Part shown: positions 51,388-63,231 of the stretch, one piece after another
Layout of the letters: each line of letters opens with the position of its first letter
How positions within the stretch are numbered: the stretch's first letter is position 1
Assembly (NCBI RefSeq): GCF_910592395.1
Contig: NC_088320.1
Span: 13,886,501-13,950,500 of the forward strand
Direction of reading: 5' to 3'
DNA length: 64,000 nt
Source: Lineus longissimus
Lineage: Eukaryota; Nemertea; Pilidiophora; Heteronemertea; Lineidae
The notes under the pieces: generated by a model
Databases searched by the model: none
Seen by the model: only the letters and a program-made list of their open reading frames with translations
What the model was told of the DNA's origin: nothing
Position numbers and translations under genes: made by a program

Positions 51388-51409
51388 AGGATAGCTCCTG
51401 GAATAAATC
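51384..51409 (+). repeat. Left TTAA target and TIR
   Basis: TTAA followed by AGGATAGCTCCTGGAATAAA and TC; a 22-bp exact inverted match to 57318-57339. Confidence 0.85.
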
Positions 51410-51992
51410 GTTGGCAGCCTTTTTGAACGAAACAATGGAAATATATTAAATGAGTATTCCTCTTTACCACAAACCTTTTGAAAGTGGAAGAAATATAATA
51501 GTTCAGGAAGAAAAATTGATATTAATAGTGCCTTTTTTACTGACATGGACGACGCCATTTTGAGTCAAATTTCCCTCGGTGATGACGCGGTGTGTGCAAT
51601 GGCAGTGATTGGCTGAAATTCCGAAGCCCCGATCGTGCATATTATGGGCTTGTCACCGCTTTTCGCGCGTGCGCAGTGTGTGAATCCATGTCAATATCCG
51701 TTTCTTCACGTGTGGTGAAAATCTGGAAAATCCTTGATCAGCCAAAACAACATCATCTGCAAGATTCGTCTTTGATTTTTTCCAACTTAGATCTGCTGCA
51801 TTGCCTCACTGATTTCACTATTTCTGTCTTAAATCATTCATAGTATCTCCTCGACCTATAATTGTGCAACTATTGCATGTTTTATTGTTGTTTTATTTTG
51901 TACTATATACTGCATGTGCATGTACTGTACAAATCATTCTAATTTCGTTTTATTTGGACATTCGCGTAATATATTGATTGCTTGAATGCAAA

Positions 51993-54900
51993 ATGCCTCG
52001 GTGCATGGTCCCAGGATGTGGGAATATGTCCGGTGTGACGAGTGGAATTCGATTCAAACAGTGGCCACTGAAAGATGAAGAACTTTCTAGGAAATGGTTG
52101 CATGCGATTCGGCGGGCTGACCTAGACAAAAGAAAGAAAACATTCACAAAGAATGACCGAGTTTGCGAGCTACACTTCGAGAAAGACTGTTTTGAATCTG
52201 AAGGTGAGCTGAAGGCCAAAGCATTTGGAAGGAAGACCCCGAAAACTTGGATTAGAGCTGACGCAGTGCCCACCCTTTGCAAGCCTGGCCAGTTCCCCGT
52301 GCCCTCGCCCACCCCGTCCTCATCATCGAATTCCGCCAACGGTGCAAGTGGGAGTGCCTTGATTTCGACTCCTGCATCATCAGTCAAGGTTAGAACTCCG
52401 AAACGACCAAGAAGTGTTGACAGGATTAAAAGGCTAACCCAAAAAAATGTAAGTAGCCTAGTGGTGTAGTAGCCCTAGGACTATAATATAGGAAGGCCGA
52501 GCCATACGCCTACGGCCTACCGCTAGGCCTAGGCCTAAAACGAATATGACCTAGGCCTAGCTCTAAACGAAGGCAGTAGAGTAAGCCCTAGACCTTCAGA
52601 ATATGCAGTCTCTCGACTCTAGGCTCAGCCCAGCATGACCAGCAAAACCATGGAAATCTAAACCGACCTTTTCCTTGCCAAAAGCACTATAATAATATAA
52701 AAGCCACTACCAGTACCACAGCCCCCCTACTTTTGAGTCTGTGGCATAGCCTGTGTGCCTTAGTTATATGAATCATACCCCGACAGACATGGGGCTTGGC
52801 ATGTTGCGGGCTACCCTCACCGCTCCATCAGCCACTCAAGTATATACTCTTACTGTGTATTTACATTGATTTACTAATAGTCCTGCTCTACTTCCAGATT
52901 GTACAGTCATTACTTCAAGACAGCCCCAGCAAAGCAAGTGAAGTCAGCAACACCCCAACGGTTGGGAAGAAAAGGAGAAAAAATTATACCGAGCCACCCA
53001 CGCCACCAGATGCCGATGTCATCCCCACCCCACCACCAGTGAAGCATGATGTTGATACCCAAACAGACTGGGATATGGCATTCATGCAGAGGATAGCTGG
53101 CATGTTGTATGGCTCAGTGGAGGTCATACAGCATGATCATTCCTATGGTAAGGTAATTGTAAAATGAATCCTAACTTCTAAAGATTTGGATGTAACAATA
53201 GAAATACAATAACCATGGTAATTCATTAAATGAATCATGTTTACCTATTAAAAGTACTGTATACATTAGCAGTAAGCATACATCATACAATGAGGCAAAT
53301 GCAGAATGTCCTACTGTACCCCAAATGATGAATATACTATTACTAAAGAAAAAAACAATCCATTTATTGATTCAAATAATGGTTTAAAGTATACGTGTTC
53401 AGTAATAAAAACATTCAAAAGCTTTGATGTACTAGTAGTAATGTGACATTTCCCACTTTTCAGGCTAATCAACCGGATCAAGATTCCACTCTCCGACCAA
53501 GATCAAGCAGTGAAGGTACAAGAGAAGCAGACTTGCAACCTCCTCAGCCTAGTCCTGATATCAGCTCAACAGATGTGCTACAATCATGCCAGGTTAGTTA
53601 TTTTCAAAGACGCTCATTGTTACCAATGCTGCTTCCTAGCTTTGAGGAATAGGAATTTACTTACCATTACCAACAAACAGTGTGCATGTGATGTATGTGT
53701 AGGTGGTTGGCTTGTTATACAAGCATTATTTTCTGGTACATGTACATTACGGTATAATGGAGCTAAATGTGTTCATGAATACCCCCCCCCCCCCCCCCCC
53801 CCGAATGTGAGTGATCGCTTTGCTCTTGATATTGTCTCTAACTAAAACCAAAAATTCTGTTCCAGCTTCTGCCTGGAGGAGGAAGTAATTTCACTAGCTG
53901 CTACCTCAGAGTCTGATGTTACCAGTGACGACTCTGACTTCGAGCTTCCTACCACAGCGAGGAAGGTGGATGATTGTGCAAAACACTTTGATATATTAGA
54001 CGAGGACCAATTTTCCAATAGTGCTGGTGATTACATTGAGCAGGAGAAATTCATTGTGTACGATGGTAAACTATTAGATATATTCCTATCTTATGGCACT
54101 TGTCCAGACTGTGGCCAGAAGTTTGGAACTATTTGTAAGAATCAAATTCAGCGTGGCTCTTTAGTCACATTTCGTTTGGTTTGCAAAAACCACCATGTCT
54201 TCTACTGGCATTCCCAGCCTGTTTGCAACAAGGCTCCAGTTGGGAACATTTCATTGGCTGCCTCAATTCTCTTCACTGGAAATACTTTCACCTCTGTAAT
54301 GAAATTTGCCAAACTAATGAACATCCGCTTTATTACAAAATCAACGTTTCATGGCAAACAGAATGTGTACATCTTTCCTGTGGTAGATGAAGCTTGGAGA
54401 GAGCACAGGTCCAAGCTTGTTCAGGCCCTGCAGGACAGGTCAATTACTGTCATTGGCGATGGACGGTGTGACTCACCTGGACACAGTGCCAAGTATGGTA
54501 CGTATACCGTTATGGGGGCCGCCAATGAGAAGGTGATTGATTTCAGTTTGAAACAGGTTAGACCTGATTTGAAGAGCTGCAACATGGATAAAGGGGGCCT
54601 CATCGACTGCCTTGACAGCTTAAAACATTCTAAAATTACAGTTGGAGTTTTGGCTACTGACCGCCACCCCCAGATTTCAAAGATGATGCGAACTAATTAC
54701 AAAGAAATTAACCACCAGTATGACGTCTGGCACTTTGCCAAAAGCATTTAAAAAAAAACTGAATAAAGCTGTCAAGAAAGCCGCTTGTCGCCCTCTTGGT
54801 CCATGGATCAAGGCTATCATTGTTCACCTCTGGTTTTCAGCTGCGTCTTGTGAGGGTGACCCTGTGTTGTTGAAAGAGATATGGACATCCATCCTGTATC

Positions 54901-55400
54901 ATGTCCAGGATATCCATGAATGGGGGGACAAAACCATGTTTCATGCTTGTAACCATGCCCCCCTCACAGACGAAGAGTCTAGAAAAAAGAAATGGCTTGA
55001 ACCAGACTCTCCTTCACTAAAAGCATTGGCAACTGTTGTCAATGACAAGAGATTACTGGCAGATGTTGGTAAACTGAGTAGTTTCTGCCACACAGGAATA
55101 CTAGAAGTGTATCATTCAGAGATGATAAAATACATGCCAAAGAGCAGGAATTTTTCTTACAAGGGCATGGTTGCAAGGACCCAGCTAGTTGCATTGGATC
55201 ACAATGAACATTCTGAGCGCAAACAGATCACCAACAAGTCAGGGAAGCCACGATATTACCACAGTTGTCCCAAGGGACGGGACCATTGGGTTGCAAAAAA
55301 TGTAAAAGAGCAGAAGGATTATGCTTACCTGTGGTTGAACATGTCATGTCTGGCACAAAACCCACACCGGTGTTGGAGCCAATCCTTCCACAGAGAATAA
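51993..55400 (+). pseudogene. THAP-domain DDE transposase (Kolobok-like)
   Basis: Proposed exons: 51993-52448 (donor GTAAGT), 52898-53152, 53464-53592 (donor GTTAGT) and one from about 53866-53879 to 55400. Exon 1 encodes a THAP zinc finger starting MPRCMVPGCGN: Cys4, Cys9, Cys58, His61, Trp35, Pro25 and the AVPT motif at 91-94. Exon 4 has CPDCGQKFG, IGDGRCDSPGHSAKYGTY (first Asp, codon at 54458), VLATDRHPQISKMM (second Asp, 54659), YDVWHFAKSI and CHTGILEVYHSEM (Glu, 55104). These fit the D-D-E core of THAP-containing Kolobok-type transposases. The frame breaks by one base at an A9 run (about 54751-54759). The exon 4 acceptor that keeps frame is 53879, not the stronger one at 53866. One base change would separate this from an intact gene of about 790 codons. 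Confidence 0.85.
53782..53802 (+). repeat. Poly-C tract (C21) in intron
   Basis: A run of 21 C in the intron before the last transposase exon. Confidence 0.9.
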
Positions 55401-55958
55401 CCTCTGTTGAATGACCTGATCTTGAAGAGTCGCTCCGATACTCTAGGTTCATCAAATGAACGAAGGTGGGAATTGAACAGACATGACATGTAGGGTGGGT
55501 TGGGTTGGGGGGAATTTTTGAAGCTAAAAAACATATTTTATTGGTCTTTCAGGCCAACAAATAATGAAATGATTTAGTCTCTTTTGTTAAACTTTGAATA
55601 AGAATGCTTTATTGAATTTGTATAACATCAAGTGTATAACTTTCTGGGGCCACTTCTTGTTTGGACCCTTTCATAAATAGATTTATAAAAAATATTTAAA
55701 TGCATTTTTCTAAAGTTTTTTTACAGGCCCTTGTCTCATGGTTGGCCCGGGTTAGAGATCAATTACAGTAAAGGGATGCCACCCAGGAGAGATTACAGTG
55801 CATAGTATTCTAAAAGTGAAATATTTCTGAGGTAACCGTCTTCTGGACTGGGAGTCAATTGAAAAATGTCCTTGATTGCACTATGTCCTCTTCTTTAGAT
55901 AAAATGTGTCAGCAGTTTTTGGACTAGGATACCAAATAAATAGTGAGCGTGAAGAAAT

Positions 55959-57022
55959 TCAGTCTGACTGGTCAAGGTCATCCATATTGGCTTCAAGAAA
56001 GCCAACATATTGGCCATCTGCAGCTGGGAATACCTCCCGAATACGCTTCACCACACAACTTGGGATGACACGACGAACTTTCCGGCCGAGGAACCCATGG
56101 GCCCAAAAGATCATTTGACGGTAGGCCCCATGCCTGGGGCACCTGAAAGAAGAAAATTCAACTCCAAGAATATTTATTTTTTTATCAGGAACCTATTCAG
56201 TTTATCTTGTACACTAGTATTATATTTACATTTACCATGAATGTTCAATTAAATTGCTTGTTATTCACATAAAATCAGTTCTTATCTTATGCCAGTTGCT
56301 TCTCATTACTGAAGCCCCCATGTAAAAAGTGATGGAGTGGGGGTTAGAGAAGAAGTTATTCTCTAGCAATCCTCGAAAAGAATGACTTAACTGTGAATGT
56401 TATGCCATTGCCAAATTTTGTTGAAGCAAAGAGAAATTAAATTTTTTTGGCCTGTTATGGGAAAAAATAAAATTGTTCATTTCTTTTGACTTTAATTTTG
56501 CTACAGCCCACGACTCTGAGCCCCTTACTTGTTTGTCGGAGTGTTGTCATCCCTCCTCTCGATATAGGCGTGATGTAGCCGGGCCATGGTTGTTTCGATC
56601 ACTGCCCTGTTCAGGCAGACGGGGACGAAGTCCTGGTGGTCTGTGATGCATTCCATCAAAACGTCCCCACTGTCTGGGTCCTCAAACTTGGCTGCCACTA
56701 CATCCTGATCATGGCAGCACATGCACTCAATATGTGTAGCCATAATATCACAGTGTGTGCATTTGCACCACTCCTCAACATTGAGGGTGGTCCGGTCCTC
56801 ATCGGCGACCCCATCCACGTCCTCATTTCGGCCATCAACATCGGGTCCAGCTGCATCTTCAACAGCTTGAGCCATAGTGGCAAGCTCCCCCTCTTCATAT
56901 TCCGGCTCAAACTGGTAGCCCTGTACACTTACATTTCCCCCTATATCCAAATCTTCATAACTCCCGCTGCTCATCGAAGTGTCACTGCTGTCAACATAGT
57001 TTTCATCATCCGAATCCGACAT
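55959..57022 (-). CDS. P2X7 ballast-domain-like protein in the transposon
   Basis: Two exons, 56529-57022 (donor GTAAGG) and 55959-56142 (acceptor CTTTCAG), join in phase to give 225 codons. Residues 1-80 are very acidic and Ser/Asp/Glu-rich. Residues 85-137 form a Cys-rich core (EEWCKCTHCDIMATHIECMC; Cys86, 88, 91, 100, 102, 103, then MECITDHQDF with Cys125, and PVCLNRAVIE with Cys136). Exon 2 carries GAYRQMIFWAHGFLG and RRVIPSCVVKRIREVFP, then DGQYVGF. This order matches the zinc-binding cytoplasmic C-terminus (ballast) of vertebrate P2X7 receptors, with no channel part present. It is convergent with the THAP transposase inside the same TTAA-flanked element, so it is probably a passenger or accessory gene. 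A polyadenylation signal AATAAA lies on the - strand at 55608-55613. Confidence 0.82.
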
Positions 57023-57114
57023 GATTACAATACAATAAAACGATCTAAAAATATCAATCAGCTGACGGCTATTGTACGAATCCTATTGTACTGACATGCG
57101 GTGAATTGCACACG

Positions 57115-57122
57115 TGACGTCA
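57115..57122 (-). promoter_or_regulatory. CRE-like palindrome upstream of ballast-like gene
   Basis: A perfect TGACGTCA about 93 bp upstream of the ATG at 57022, overlapping a CACGTG E-box. It is a plausible promoter element of the passenger gene; functional use is an inference. Confidence 0.4.
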
Positions 57123-57317
57123 CGATTCTCCGGTTTTGGAGGAGAGATCGCGAAAAAAGTGAGAAAATGGCGCCCTCCATGAACTCTGTGTTTAGTGGAT
57201 TAAAAACACCTTTATTGGTACAAACGCAAATTTTTGTGCGATATACAGTCCTATATTGGAATAATAATGATATACGGAATATGCAGGTGTGTTAGTTTTC
57301 CCGATTATCGCTATAGT

Positions 57318-57343
57318 GATTTATTCCAGGAGCTATCCTTTAA
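57318..57343 (-). repeat. Inverted copy of the left TIR followed by TTAA
   Basis: The - strand reads TTAA then AGGATAGCTCCTGGAATAAA, identical to the left terminus over 22 bp. Confidence 0.85.
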
Positions 57344-57621
57344 GAGATACAGCCGTGGCACAAAATCATTATTTAGACTAGCTGAACGTAGTAAAAATAC
57401 CTAAATTGGTAATTACATCTTATGCAATTCATTGACTGAGGTCAGTAATTTCATGCAACATTATGAAATGTTACCCGGATGCCCAGCACACATAATAAAC
57501 TACCTGAGGGGAACTCAAAGCTGCAAATATTTATCAATAAAAGCTTATTCCCGGCTTATGTTTTAACCGGGCAGTTCAAAACTCCTCATTTTATAGGCGT
57601 TTTGTAATATGTTTCCTTTAA

Positions 57622-59447
57622 CGGGCTCCTAAACGTCCAATAGATGTCGAAGCATCGGTTTTAGGCAGGATCTTACTTCGCTAAACACATTTTTATCGGG
57701 CTTCTCATTTCCTGTTTAAAGGTCCGGCGCAGATCAGTTGGTCGGATTCGGCCTGATGGAAATGTGGACAATAGGGCCCGCAATAGGGTTCCATCCGAAT
57801 ACTCGCGTACAACTTGATGATGCATCAATTGCTTTGATACCGTTTGAGGCGTGGGAAGGTCATTGCTCGTACGAAATTCGCTTTGACCCTTTGAGGTACT
57901 AAAGTATTGCGAAATCCAAGAAGAGACTAACCGCTCATGCGTTCAGTGCAGTGCCATCAATCAGCAATCTTGTAACGAAGAATGACTAAGTCAATGTCTT
58001 TAATGTTTTCCCTCGATTTCTTCATATCTTTTTTATATAAAAGTAACGCAAAAAAACAACAACAGGGATTGTTATTGTGTGACGAAGATACCATTACGTT
58101 TATTTTGGCCCTTACCTCTCTGTCAATCTGTTATCAAAGACTTAATGGGAAGGATGTTTGAAACGTGACAAAACTGGTGGCTCCACAGTGCAGTCACGTG
58201 ACGTAAACAAATCGATCGAAACCAAAGTTTATTTCGGGCCAAAGAAATCACTGATATATGTTTATTCGTCCGTCGAACTGACTCGATACGCGCTGAATTA
58301 GTCGATTCACTGTCAATTTATCATGTAATACATTATTCATACGAAGAGATATACTCTTTGACTGTGCATTTTGTGTGCGCTCTTTTCCGCTGATTTTCAT
58401 TAGGGGTACGCTGTGTGTATGCATGTAACGTGTGTAATACACAGTGTATATAGTGCAGACTTGCTTGCTGTGCATAGTACACACAATCACAGTAATAGTG
58501 GGTATACATGCTGAGCAAAAAAACCTCGATGCTATTTGAATGCCTCCCTTTTTCATTGGTAACTAGAGTTCACCGGCAGGGACAGGGCCATGACATAACT
58601 GTATCACTAAATCAAAATATACTTATTCATTACCATTACGGATTACCTACAATGAAGCCTGTATCGGTGCGATAATTAGCCTGGCATGGTGAATGTGTGG
58701 CATGGACGCGTTATGGGGCCTCACATTTCAACACAGTTTGTTTAGAACCTAAATAATCCATTTTCTGAGGTAACGCAAATTCAAAAAACCTCTGGCCACG
58801 TCCCAGGTCCAGAAAATCAAGATCATAATTCCTCCATTGATTCACTTACGAGAACCGTCCCTTTAGACATTTTATCTTTTTTACTCCATGGTATATAAAA
58901 ATCTGGAAGCGATATGGTGGGTAGCCTACTGGGCAATCCATAATCATTTTCCCTTTATCAAGTTTAAGAGTTCTGCAGCCATTCAAGTATAAAGTTAAGT
59001 ATCTTTGAACGACTAGGATTCATTGTCCAAGGTTCATGTACAATTATATGTCACAATCATGCTGTCAATACTTATTTTGTCTATGGCATAAAGATTCACT
59101 TAGAACAATTTAAGTGTGGGAGTGAAGGGTCATACATGTCTCCCTCGGCCATCAGATGCACTACCTCATGAATGTCGGATAGTTACCATTGACGAAGCCG
59201 GGACTCTGTCACCACCAAGCCATTCCCGGGAATGTGAATAGCACGTACAGGCTACAAACTTAACATCTATGGTACCCCATCAAGGTTGTGACAGGGGGTT
59301 GTGACAAATGGTTGAGACAGTCCCAATGTTGTGTATATTTCCTGGAGAAAATGTACCATGTATCTACGGAATAATCATCTCGATTGGACAAGTGTGGAGT
59401 CCTACTGATAAAGACCATTCTCTGGTTGACCATATTAATTTGACCAT
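57622..59447. other. Gene-free stretch
   Basis: The first 40 bp continue the gene-family downstream flank (CGGGCTCCTAAACGTCCAAT compare 25505). The rest has no supported gene. Short frames at 58248-58556 (-) and 59308-59493 (+) are motif-free. Confidence 0.45.
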
Positions 59448-60233
59448 GGCATATCTTTTAGTTGTCTCCGTCACTGGTATGTTCGAGACATGAGACAATA
59501 ATTGGCTCAATCAGGTATTCAGAGCCTACATGCAGTTTTATCACATGGAATTCTATTCTGAAGAGCAGGGCATAGATGGAGGGTTCATCCACACTCTTAC
59601 TTTAATTCAAGCGACAGGAGGGGTTAAATTTCAAATAACCATGCATTCTCGAGACATTTTGCTTTCTCGGAGAAAACAATTTCAACATACCAGCACCTTT
59701 TCTTACAGCAATATGGCCATAAGATTAGACTCGCCAGAGGTCCTATATTAGATGGACTACGAAGCAACATGTCACAACATATATCACATAATGCGGAGGA
59801 CACGGACAGTAAATACGTTGTTCAGTCTCCCAAGAGGATAGTCTGGGAAGGACAACCCACGTCACATTAATATGAACGAGGGACAATCGGTAGGGGCAAG
59901 GGATCATCAGATGCGACTCGTCCTCGTAGCCATATGCACAGTTACGGCTTCAGGTATCAGGGTTTTTGATAATACATGTAATTAGACTGGCTCCTGCTCC
60001 CTTGATGCTATTGTCTATCTATATCATTCATTTCATTCTGCTGGCTGTACAAATTAACAACATGATTAACTGTTACATAGTACATGTATATATATAATCA
60101 TCTTTATTCATGTAAATTGAATTACATTACAAATGTGCAAAAGTGCAAGTGCAACAAAAGAACAAAAAGTGATGACAAAGAAATGAAAGACCCTTCCTAT
60201 CCCTACATATAATACATAGACATTTACACAGGG

Positions 60234-60929
60234 CTACCCAGTACAGAGTACCCCAAGAATTACATTCATATTATCGATATGTATCCCCGAAAGTGAGTCT
60301 CTATACACTAAACAAATATCTGATAACAGCAGCAGTTTGCTGCAGTCTATAAAACTCAGAGGAACGTGGTTTCTGGGTGTATCTAACTCACTAGCCAAGT
60401 GTGTGAGTGTATTTGGTACATTGGAGCCACTGCCATTCAACGAAAGCGTACTCGCAAGATTAACATAGATATTGGAATTGTTTACAGCCTCACGATAAAA
60501 GTTTAAAAATCTGTTTTGTAACAATGTTTTTATTGAACAGGTATATAATATTAGTGGCAAAAGGGCACAATGAGTCCGAGGGTGAAGTCTACATATTATT
60601 TTTGCACCGCTTTCTCCATGCTGTATATAATATGCCTTCTACTTTATTATTTAAATCCCACAGGACTGTACCAAAGAGTGACATGCAATATCAGTAAAAA
60701 AGTTTGATTTTCGTTTCAAAATTGCAAAAATATCTTTGATAAGAGGACATTTACGTACCCGCCTATTGAAATCTGATACTGTTTTATGTATGTATTGATT
60801 ATTTACCCTCAGTCCAATTAAGTTTCCTAAATGGAGAGCAGTAGCTTCAGCAGTTACAGGAATACCCTGAAAATTGATAACTATCGGTATGAGATTTCCA
60901 CCACCTGGTTCCAGACAGAAATATAACAA
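60234..60929 (-). pseudogene. LINE ORF2 C-terminal region
   Basis: 60651-60929 encodes LLYFCLEPGGG and TAEATALHLGNLIGLRVN, the region after the RT thumb with the conserved HLG motif, and FNRRVRKCPLI. 60234-60560 holds a further C-terminal segment (LLQNRFLNFYREAVNNSNIY). The frames are disconnected from RT by shifts. Confidence 0.65.
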
Positions 60930-60963
60930 CTGACATTTCGCGGGATTGAATTTGGTGCAATAA

Positions 60964-62094
60964 TCATTTTAATATAATATAGCAACTTGTAATTGTGTGT
61001 TCAGCGAGAATTTTGTGGGACATAATAAAACAATATCGTCTGCATAAGCAAAAGCTCCCATGAAAGTGGTGCCAACATGACATCCAAAACCTGAAACTTT
61101 TAACCTCATAAGTAATTCGTCCATATATATTGAGAAAAGGAAAGGTGACAATATACCTCATTGTTTAACACCGTTTGAAACATTGAAATAATTGGAATTG
61201 TTATTTCCCCATCTAATTCGCATTTTCTGCTTCATGTAAAGGGGCCATAGTTGAACAAATTTCCTTCTTTAAAAGCAACTTCAGTAAACCTGCGTACTGG
61301 ACCCTATCAAAAGCTTGACTAGCGTCAAGTAACATAGCATATACTTGCCCTCCACCATTTAAATAGTATTTAATAACCTCATTGACAACAAATGTACAGT
61401 CAGTAGTTGATACACCCTTTTTATAACCAAATTGCATGTATGAAGACTGAAGAGTATCGCTAAATTTTTGTAAAATAACAATTTCGAATAGTTTACAAAA
61501 CGGGCTGTTCAGAGCAATGGCTCTATAGTTAGAGAAATTATTGAGTGATTTACGAGCATTCTTCGGAATGGGCAAAATGGTATTAGATAACATATTATTA
61601 GGGGCATAACCGTGCCTTAACATACTCATAAAAAGAATTGATATCAGAGTGTACAGCCTCGCCGTATCATGTTTCAAGTGGTTCGTAGAGAGAAGCGTGT
61701 GGCCATTATTTTTGTTATACTTAAGTGAATTTACAGCAAGGATAATGTCATCAACCGTGGTGTGGTGCATATTAGAACACACACTCTGGCTATTACAACA
61801 CTTAGATGTGACAAGGTCATTGATATCACCTAAAACTGAGTCCATATCCTCTCTGTCATAGGAGACCGAGTTATACAGTGTCTCATACTTATGAGCAAGA
61901 TGCCTGCATATAGCCTCTTGCCCTACATGGCCATCCACATCATTGGCTAAGCGGTTGTATGCTGGATTCATTCGCTTTATTTCTCCCCATAATGTTTTGT
62001 CGTTGTTAATTAGTAAGGACTCTGTCATACGATCTGCCACATGCTTCTCTTTATGTTGCCTTGCTTTTTTATTGCTAGGTGGTACAAAGATCAA
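60964..62094 (-). pseudogene. LINE reverse transcriptase domain
   Basis: 61213-62094 (293 codons) contains the N-terminal RT motifs: NGHTLLSTNHLKH, NTILPIPKNARKSLNNFSNY (motif 1-2), FGYKKGVSTTDCTFVVNEVI and YAMLLDASQAFDRVQYAGLL (motif A with the catalytic Asp). After a frameshift, 60969-61151 has LSPFLFSIYMDELL and AYADDIVLLCP (motif C, YADD). At least two frameshifts make it inactive. Confidence 0.85.
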
Positions 62095-62117
62095 GTTCTC
62101 ATTCTGCTATCAGCAAT

Positions 62118-62960
62118 TCAACCATTTCTTGGATAACTATTTGACTTCCAAAGATTGTGCCAGAAAAGAGCCCGTCGTTTAGGTTCTAATACCGTATCAT
62201 TCCAACCTGGTATAATATTTTCTCCAGACCTAGTTTGACTAGGGATATGTTTCATACTTGACTGTCTACATGCCATGTTGATGGAGTCATATAACGCCTC
62301 AACTGAAAGTCCATGATTAGTACATTGAATGTGTTGACAGTCAATTAAATCATCTGGTACCTCAACCGTGCTAAGATATTCATCTAGGCTAGCCTGGTAA
62401 GCAGTTATACAAAATGGCGTGGCTTTCGCCCAGTTAAGTTTATTAGCCATGTTACCTGTCTCTATTTCTCCCAGACGGTCCATATCTAGATTTAAGGTCA
62501 TTGAGATAGGACAGTGATCAGAAAGGTTGTCAACGTCATGAATTGACACATATTTGGTTACACTAGGGAATAGGTTTTGACTAAGCAGAAAGTGATCTAA
62601 TATCGATTTTTCCCCATTTGTTTTGCTTTCATATGTATGTTCAACATTAGCTAATGGCATCATCAAAACCTTGCATAAACTCTTTGTAGTAATGAAAGTA
62701 TTTACAGTTTTTGTGTTTTGGGTATTACGTCTAAAATCAGTATTCCAATCTCCACCAAATACAAAAAAAATCAGATCTAGTTGTCATAGCAAGGACAGCT
62801 GCTTCATCTAGAACATTTCTATAATCAGGTAAGTTCCCTGTTAACAAATCACAAGGCATGTACACATTCACAGCAAGAATAGAGACACCATATGCAAGTA
62901 TGAACTTAACAGCACAGATGTATGTTGGCTCGACTCGACACTGAGTCGAGACATCTACCG
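62118..62960 (-). pseudogene. LINE APE-type endonuclease, broken
   Basis: 62118-62666 contains the C-terminal endonuclease signature SDHCPIS (about 62505-62525), ILDHFLLSQNLFPSV and a linker region. Upstream, in other frames to about 62960, are VNVYMPCDLLTG-type and NVLDEAAVLA sequences from the N-terminal half. It nicks target DNA in intact relatives. Frameshifts and stops interrupt it near 62670 and 62770. Confidence 0.75.
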
Positions 62961-63231
62961 GTAGAGCAAAAAAGAAAAACGAGTTTCATATCAATTTAAA
63001 ATATTATTTTAGAAACAGGACATTGTTGATGTACATCTGAATTTGTCAGAATGTCAATGCACCATTTTTCCCATATCTGATGATGTACACCATACAGTAT
63101 GAGAGTATCAGCAGTCTCTGGACTCCATTCTTTCTGTGTTTCCTCATATTTTTGTTTAGATTCCCAATTCACACATCGTCAGCACCGACTTCAGCCTGAA
63201 CTTGCCGCCAATGTTTGATCACGTGACCGCC

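Larger units (their letters stand above)
51388..57617. mobile_element. Kolobok-like DNA transposon carrying two genes
   Basis: The left end AGGATAGCTCCTGGAATAAA directly follows TTAA (51384-51387). The same sequence occurs inverted at 57318-57339, directly followed by TTAA (57340-57343). A further TTAA at 57618-57621 is where homology to the unoccupied paralogous site (25490-25515, CCCATTCAACGGGCTTCTGA) resumes, so the insertion as a whole ends at 57617. TTAA targets and a THAP-domain DDE transposase fit the Kolobok superfamily. The element has a multi-exon transposase (+) and a convergent P2X7-ballast-like gene (-). The 274 bp between the two right-hand TTAAs may be part of the element or a second TTAA insertion. 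Confidence 0.8.
59448..63231. repeat. Tandem duplication, unit 1 (3.78 kb)
   Basis: The sequence from GGCATATCTTTTAGTTGTCT at 59448 onwards recurs at 63232 at an offset of 3784 bp and stays highly similar to the end of the window. The unit contains a decayed LINE on the - strand and about 0.6 kb of unique sequence beyond the LINE 3' end. Confidence 0.85.
60080..63231 (-). mobile_element. Decayed Jockey/CR1-like LINE
   Basis: On the - strand: partial endonuclease, RT and C-terminal segments in order, ending with AATAAAGATGATTATATATA at about 60085-60110, which looks like a LINE 3' end with an A/T tail. The 5' part beyond the endonuclease is missing or unrecognisable. The precise clade (CR1, L2 or another Jockey-group lineage) is not resolved. 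Confidence 0.75.

Noticed and set aside
51120-51449. 109-codon frame overlapping the Kolobok left end
   Set aside because: It runs from the gene-family flank into the transposon TIR, so it is a chance fusion created by the insertion.
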